64,000 nt of DNA. Source: Acinetobacter lactucae. Lineage in GTDB: Bacteria > Pseudomonadota > Gammaproteobacteria > Pseudomonadales > Moraxellaceae. Under the pieces are notes generated by a model. That model searched no databases, was not told the DNA's origin, and saw nothing but the letters and a program-made list of their open reading frames with translations. The DNA is taken from assembly GCF_001605885.1 (NCBI RefSeq), contig NZ_LRPE01000009.1, positions 124,001-188,000 on the forward strand, read 5' to 3'. Both the position numbers and the translations under genes were made by a program. Shown here piece after piece: positions 60,390 to 64,000 of the stretch (its first letter is position 1; each line of letters begins with the position of its first letter).

Positions 60390-60418
60390 AAAATACGCAT
60401 TGTTGATGAGTTTGACAA
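60390..60418 (-). promoter_or_regulatory. Promoter of the aroG leader
   Basis: TTGTCA (60418-60413), 17-bp spacer, TATTTT (60395-60390) on the minus strand. This is a strong sigma70 match and places the transcript start near 60383, about 30 nt before leader peptide 1. The rest of 60419-60476 is unremarkable. Confidence 0.7.
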
Positions 60419-60476
60419 GTCTTTTTTTTGAAAAAAACTTCTTATTTTCTCGCTTAAGATTTGATTCAATGATGCA

Positions 60477-60839
60477 TTAACGAATCAACCCTTGAGGTTG
60501 CAAAATAATTAAACCAGCTCCACAAAGCACAATTAGACCACCTAATATATCCCATCTTGTTAATCCCACCTGATCAACAAAGCGTAGCCACATAAGCGCA
60601 GTAAAAATATAGATACCGCCATAGGCCGCATAAATGCGCCCAGAAGCTGCCGGATGTAAAGTCAACAACCATACAAAGATAGCCAGACTTAAGACCGTAG
60701 GTAGCCACAGCCAAGCCGACTTACCCTCTTTTAAAATCAGATAAGGAAAATAACAGCCCAGAATTTCAGCAATTGCTGTGATAATAAATAACCCGAATAC
60801 ACTGAGTATTCGGGTTATAGCAAGACTATCAATTAACAT
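60477..60839 (-). CDS. ynfA: YnfA/UPF0060-family small membrane protein
   Basis: 120 aa with four predicted membrane helices. Typical YnfA sequence: [46 protein letters not shown], then [24 protein letters not shown] and [18 protein letters not shown]. It is related to the small multidrug resistance transporters, but a physiological substrate is not fixed. It begins 3 bp after clpA and is likely cotranscribed. The first ~10 residues may be an extension relative to the usual 108 aa. Confidence 0.9.
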   Translation of the reverse strand: MLIDSLAITRILSVFGLFIITAIAEILGCYFPYLILKEGKSAWLWLPTVLSLAIFVWLLTLHPAASGRIYAAYGGIYIFTALMWLRFVDQVGLTRWDILGGLIVLCGAGLIILQPQGLIR

Positions 60840-60842
60840 AAG

Positions 60843-63119
60843 TTATGCTGGTTCTGCCGTATGATGATCTTCAAAAACTTCAAGTTTCAAGCCGACAGCT
60901 TTACCATCTTCTTTTTTCACTGATACGGCCACATTACCACCATGATCTGCAAGTTCACCAAACAGAATCATTTCAGCGAGTGGTTTTTTCAAATGTTCTT
61001 GAATGAGACGTTGCATTGGACGGGCACCCATCAAACGATCATAACCATTTGTTGCTAACCAATCTCGTGCACTTTGATCGACATCAAGAACAACTTGTTT
61101 TTCATCCAATTGCGCTTGTAGTTCTGTCAAGAATTTGTCGACTACAGACTCAATCACAGTAGTTGGTAATGCTTTGAATTGAATAACGCCATCTAGACGG
61201 TTACGGAACTCTGGAGAGAAAGCACGTTTCATCGCCTCTTGGTTATCAGAACTATGATCTTGTTCCGTGAAACCAATGCTCGCGCGAGAAATACTTTCCG
61301 CGCCAATATTCGTAGTCAAAACAATAATCACATTTCTAAAGTCTGACTTACGTCCATTGTTATCCGTCAACGCACCATGATCCATGATTTGTAGCAATAG
61401 ATTAAACACATCTGGATGTGCTTTCTCAATTTCATCAAGCAACAAGACACAATGCGGATTTTTATGAATCGCATCAGTAAGCAAACCACCTTGGTCATAA
61501 CCCACATACCCTGGAGGTGCACCAATTAAGCGTGAAACTGCATGACGTTCCATATATTCAGACATATCGAAACGTACAAGCTCTACACCCAATAATTTCG
61601 CCAACTGCTTAGTAACCTCAGTTTTACCAACACCAGTTGGGCCAGCAAAAACAAAACTACCTACTGGTTTATCTGGTGATTTTAATCCAGCACGAGATAA
61701 CTTGATCGCTGAACCTAATGCAGTAATTGCTTCGTCTTGACCAAACACCACACGTTTCAAGTCACGCTCAAGATTTTCAAGCACTGACTTATCATCTTTA
61801 GACACAGTTTTTGGTGGAATACGAGCAATCTTAGAAACGATGTCTTCGATATTCTCTACGGTAATCAAGCTATCATCGCTTTCAGCTTTCAAACGACGTT
61901 GAGCACCTGCTTCATCAATCACATCAATTGCCTTATCTGGCAAGAAGCGATCATTAATGAACTTAGCAGAAAGTTCTACAGCTGATACCAAAGCCTTATC
62001 GTCATATTGTACGTGGTGGAAATCTTCAAACTTAGTTTTCAATCCACGTAAAATATCAATCGTTTCCGAAATACTTGGCTCATTGACATCAATTTTTTGG
62101 AAACGACGTGATAACGCATGGTCTTTTTCAAAAACCTGACGATATTCTTGGAAAGTCGTTGAACCAATACAACGTAAAGTACCATTAGCTAAAGCTGGCT
62201 TAATGAGATTTGAAGCATCCATTGTACTGCCCATACTTGAGCCTGCACCAATGATCATATGAATCTCATCAATGAATAAAATCGCATTTGGATTTTTCTT
62301 CAATGCATTAAGCAGTTGTTTTAAACGTTTTTCAAAGTCACCACGATATTTGGTTCCAGCAACCAATGCACCAATGTCTAGACTATAAATTTCAGCCTGA
62401 CTTAAAGGTTTAGGCGCCTTACCATTCACAATTAACCATGCTAAACCTTCAGCAATCGAGGTTTTACCAACGCCGGGATCACCCACAAGTAATGGGTTAT
62501 TTTTACGACGGCGGCATAGAATTTGTGCTGTACGCTCAATTTCTTTTTCACGACCAATCAGTGGATCAGTTTTGCCTTTTTGCGCTTCAACGTTTAGGTT
62601 TAACGTATAAAGTTCTAATGGTCCTGCATTACCTGTGCTAGTTTCACCTTCAATATCTTCAACTTCTTCTTCAACTTGCACTTCGTCTTTACGTGTCCCA
62701 TGAGACAAGTATTGAGTTAATGTCAAACGATTAATTTGATGACGTTTAAGTAAATACACAGCAAAAGAATCACGCTCTGAATACATTGCAACCAAAACAT
62801 CCGCACCTTCAACAGTACGATCGCCGCCACTTGATTGCACGTGGAAAATAGCACGTTGCAGAATGCGGTCAAAACTTTCTGTAGGATGTGGAGCTTGCTC
62901 GCTATTTTCGCCAAGCTTAGGAGTATGTTGTTCTACATATTCTTCTAATTCTTTACGCAAAGAAACTATATCAGCCCCGCATGCTTTTAATGCATTCACG
63001 GCCGAATCGTTGTCGAGTAGTGCTAATAATAAGTGTTCGACTGTAAGAAACTCATGTCTCTTTTGACGAGCCATGCTAACAGCCAAACGTAATGATACTT
63101 CTAATTGACGACTGAGCAT
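60843..63119 (-). CDS. clpA: ATP-dependent Clp protease ATP-binding subunit ClpA
   Basis: 758 aa. The Clp N domain is at 1-145. AAA-1 has Walker A LLVGDPGVGKTSIAEG and Walker B AILFIDEIHMIIGAG. AAA-2 has FAGPTGVGKTEVTKQL and VLLLDEIEKAHPDV. The ClpP-docking IGF loop is present as SIGFTEQD in the second domain. It unfolds substrates for ClpP. AGGGGGTTAC precedes the ATG, and clpS lies 9 bp upstream in the same operon. Confidence 0.97.
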   Translation of the reverse strand: MLSRQLEVSLRLAVSMARQKRHEFLTVEHLLLALLDNDSAVNALKACGADIVSLRKELEEYVEQHTPKLGENSEQAPHPTESFDRILQRAIFHVQSSGGDRTVEGADVLVAMYSERDSFAVYLLKRHQINRLTLTQYLSHGTRKDEVQVEEEVEDIEGETSTGNAGPLELYTLNLNVEAQKGKTDPLIGREKEIERTAQILCRRRKNNPLLVGDPGVGKTSIAEGLAWLIVNGKAPKPLSQAEIYSLDIGALVAGTKYRGDFEKRLKQLLNALKKNPNAILFIDEIHMIIGAGSSMGSTMDASNLIKPALANGTLRCIGSTTFQEYRQVFEKDHALSRRFQKIDVNEPSISETIDILRGLKTKFEDFHHVQYDDKALVSAVELSAKFINDRFLPDKAIDVIDEAGAQRRLKAESDDSLITVENIEDIVSKIARIPPKTVSKDDKSVLENLERDLKRVVFGQDEAITALGSAIKLSRAGLKSPDKPVGSFVFAGPTGVGKTEVTKQLAKLLGVELVRFDMSEYMERHAVSRLIGAPPGYVGYDQGGLLTDAIHKNPHCVLLLDEIEKAHPDVFNLLLQIMDHGALTDNNGRKSDFRNVIIVLTTNIGAESISRASIGFTEQDHSSDNQEAMKRAFSPEFRNRLDGVIQFKALPTTVIESVVDKFLTELQAQLDEKQVVLDVDQSARDWLATNGYDRLMGARPMQRLIQEHLKKPLAEMILFGELADHGGNVAVSVKKEDGKAVGLKLEVFEDHHTAEPA

Positions 63120-63128
63120 GTAACCCCC

Positions 63129-63542
63129 TTATGCTTTAGGCTCAATCTGGCAAAGTAATGGATGACCTTGAGATCGAGCGTAATTATTAACAAGGTTTGC
63201 CTTAGTTTCCGCGATGTCTCTTGGATAGACTCCGGCAATACCTTTACCTTCATAGTGTACTGTTAGCATTACTTGAGTTGCTTGGTCAAGATTCATTGCA
63301 AAGTATTGTTGTAAAATTTCAATTACAAAGTCCATTGGAGTGTAATCGTCATTCATTAATACGACTGCATATAATGGGGGACGCTTGAGTTCTGGAGGAG
63401 CTGTTTGTACGACAACCTCTCCATCATGATCTTCGTTTTGCGAATCACTTAAGCGTGGATGGAAGTGCCAATCGACATAGCCAGACTGCTGAAAAGAAGC
63501 CTTGATATCTTTTAAGTTTGTTTGACGCTTATTTGTTCGCAT
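63129..63542 (-). CDS. clpS: ClpS adaptor protein
   Basis: 137 aa with an N-terminal extension of about 45 residues before the conserved fold ([50 protein letters not shown]). The Asp-Asp and hydrophobic pocket residues bind N-degron Leu/Phe/Tyr/Trp, and the adaptor delivers such substrates to ClpA, whose gene follows by 9 bp. The usual length is about 106 aa. The start has only a weak ribosome-binding site, but no better internal Met exists. Confidence 0.94.
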   Translation of the reverse strand: MRTNKRQTNLKDIKASFQQSGYVDWHFHPRLSDSQNEDHDGEVVVQTAPPELKRPPLYAVVLMNDDYTPMDFVIEILQQYFAMNLDQATQVMLTVHYEGKGIAGVYPRDIAETKANLVNNYARSQGHPLLCQIEPKA

Positions 63543-63551
63543 AGGATGTTA

Positions 63552-64000
63552 CTATTGTGAATTTGCTTCAGCTTGAGGAATTTCTGCTACAAAAGCAGAA
63601 GATGTTTCGACAGGTTTACCGCGCTGCCAACTAAAACGTTTAATAACTGGTGTTTCAGAGCCACCTGTTAAACGCACTTCAATAAATTGAGGCGTAAAAC
63701 CTTTAGGCATCGTCCAACGGCCTGTTAAGCGCTCAAAATCAGTAAAGTTAAAGTTCTTCGCTTCAAGCGGCACGACTAAAACCTCTGTATCTTTGATCAA
63801 TCTTATTTCAACCGATCCTAGAGCACGGCGCTTACTTGGGCTTACTTGGACTAAATCTAGCTGATATTCATAAGCATTTTCAGGTAAAGGCTTAATTGCC
63901 AGATTTTGAACCGTTAAGCTTAAACCACCACGTTGTCTCAAAATCTCACGGTAGATATTACTCATACCTTCTTGCTGAGTCTTATCGGCGTTCGCTTGAT
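63552..64000 (-). CDS. C-terminal part of a gene running off the window end
   Basis: The frame ending at 63552 stays open to the last base of the window. An internal ATG at 63965 has no ribosome-binding site (preceded by codons for DKTQQEG). So about 149 C-terminal residues of a longer protein are visible. They form a beta-rich domain (LSLTVQNLAIKPLPENAYEYQLDLVQVSPSKRRALGSVEIRLI, FTPQFIEVRLTGG). The pattern recalls DUF6776-type envelope proteins with a membrane helix and coiled coil upstream, but this cannot be confirmed here. It precedes clpS by 9 bp. Confidence 0.6.
   Translation of the reverse strand, partial: QANADKTQQEGMSNIYREILRQRGGLSLTVQNLAIKPLPENAYEYQLDLVQVSPSKRRALGSVEIRLIKDTEVLVVPLEAKNFNFTDFERLTGRWTMPKGFTPQFIEVRLTGGSETPVIKRFSWQRGKPVETSSAFVAEIPQAEANSQ

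Noticed and set aside
63552..63965. A complete 137-aa gene starting at 63965
   Set aside because: The frame is open upstream to the window edge and the internal ATG has no ribosome-binding site, so a truncated larger gene is more likely.

Overview
The window is a chromosomal segment of an Acinetobacter, most likely a member of the A. calcoaceticus-baumannii complex. The evidence is low-GC coding sequence, the Acinetobacter-type pcaIJFBDKCHG-quiBCXA order, an iacHABICDEFG indole-acetate locus, and housekeeping blocks (pyrG-kdsA-eno, ftsB-ispD, clpS-clpA). I see no phage, insertion sequence, CRISPR array, rRNA or tRNA.

Layout. (1) 1-6.5 kb, minus strand: a phenylethylamine/tyramine-type module with copper amine oxidase tynA, an outer-membrane barrel protein, a GMC oxidoreductase, the first codons of another gene cut by the window edge, and the AraC-type regulator feaR. 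(2) 6.7-15.1 kb: the complete indole-3-acetate operon iacHABICDEFG, with divergent MarR regulator iacR. (3) 15.5-18.2 kb, plus strand: an MFS importer and an OprD-type porin, probably the uptake arm of the locus. (4) 18.3-24 kb: an SDR / histidine phosphatase / APH-type kinase / acyl-CoA dehydrogenase operon resembling 4-hydroxyacyl-CoA kinase-dehydrogenase systems, then a LysR and a PcaU/PobR-type IclR regulator. (5) 24-26.4 kb: a sulfide-detoxification-type set (Blh-like hydrolase plus split YeeE/YedE) and a DUF6438-like lipoprotein. (6) 26.4-27 kb: AT-rich non-coding DNA holding an orphan attenuator-like unit. (7) 27-41.2 kb: the 13-gene pca-qui operon, quinate/shikimate to protocatechuate to beta-ketoadipate to succinyl-CoA and acetyl-CoA. 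(8) 41.5-51.1 kb: ispD, ftsB, eno, kdsA and pyrG, interrupted between eno and ftsB by a Fur-box siderophore receptor, a very AT-rich lipoprotein gene and a DUF421 membrane protein. (9) 51.3-59 kb: lipoprotein, predicted metal-dependent hydrolase, alpha/beta and GDSL hydrolases, an NTF2-like protein, fadH, and a padR-hydrolase pair. (10) 59-64 kb: a DAHP synthase with an elaborate leader, ynfA, clpA, clpS and a partial gene.

How it fits together. Most of the first 41 kb is catabolic: aromatic amines, indole-acetate and quinate/shikimate are funnelled to catechol or protocatechuate. Regulatory sites can be read directly: a tandem repeat between feaR and tynA, a PcaU-type operator in front of pcaI although no regulator gene lies beside it, a Fur box, and twin palindromes between fadH and padR.

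The most striking signals are RNA-level. The DAHP synthase gene is preceded by a good promoter, an 18-codon leader peptide with a Tyr-Tyr-Tyr-Phe-Trp run, mutually exclusive hairpins ending in a perfect intrinsic terminator, and then a second aromatic-rich leader peptide with its own ribosome-binding site. A comparable but orphan unit (promoter, 17-codon Tyr/branched-chain-rich peptide, alternative hairpins, terminator) lies at 26.5-26.7 kb with no biosynthetic gene after it.
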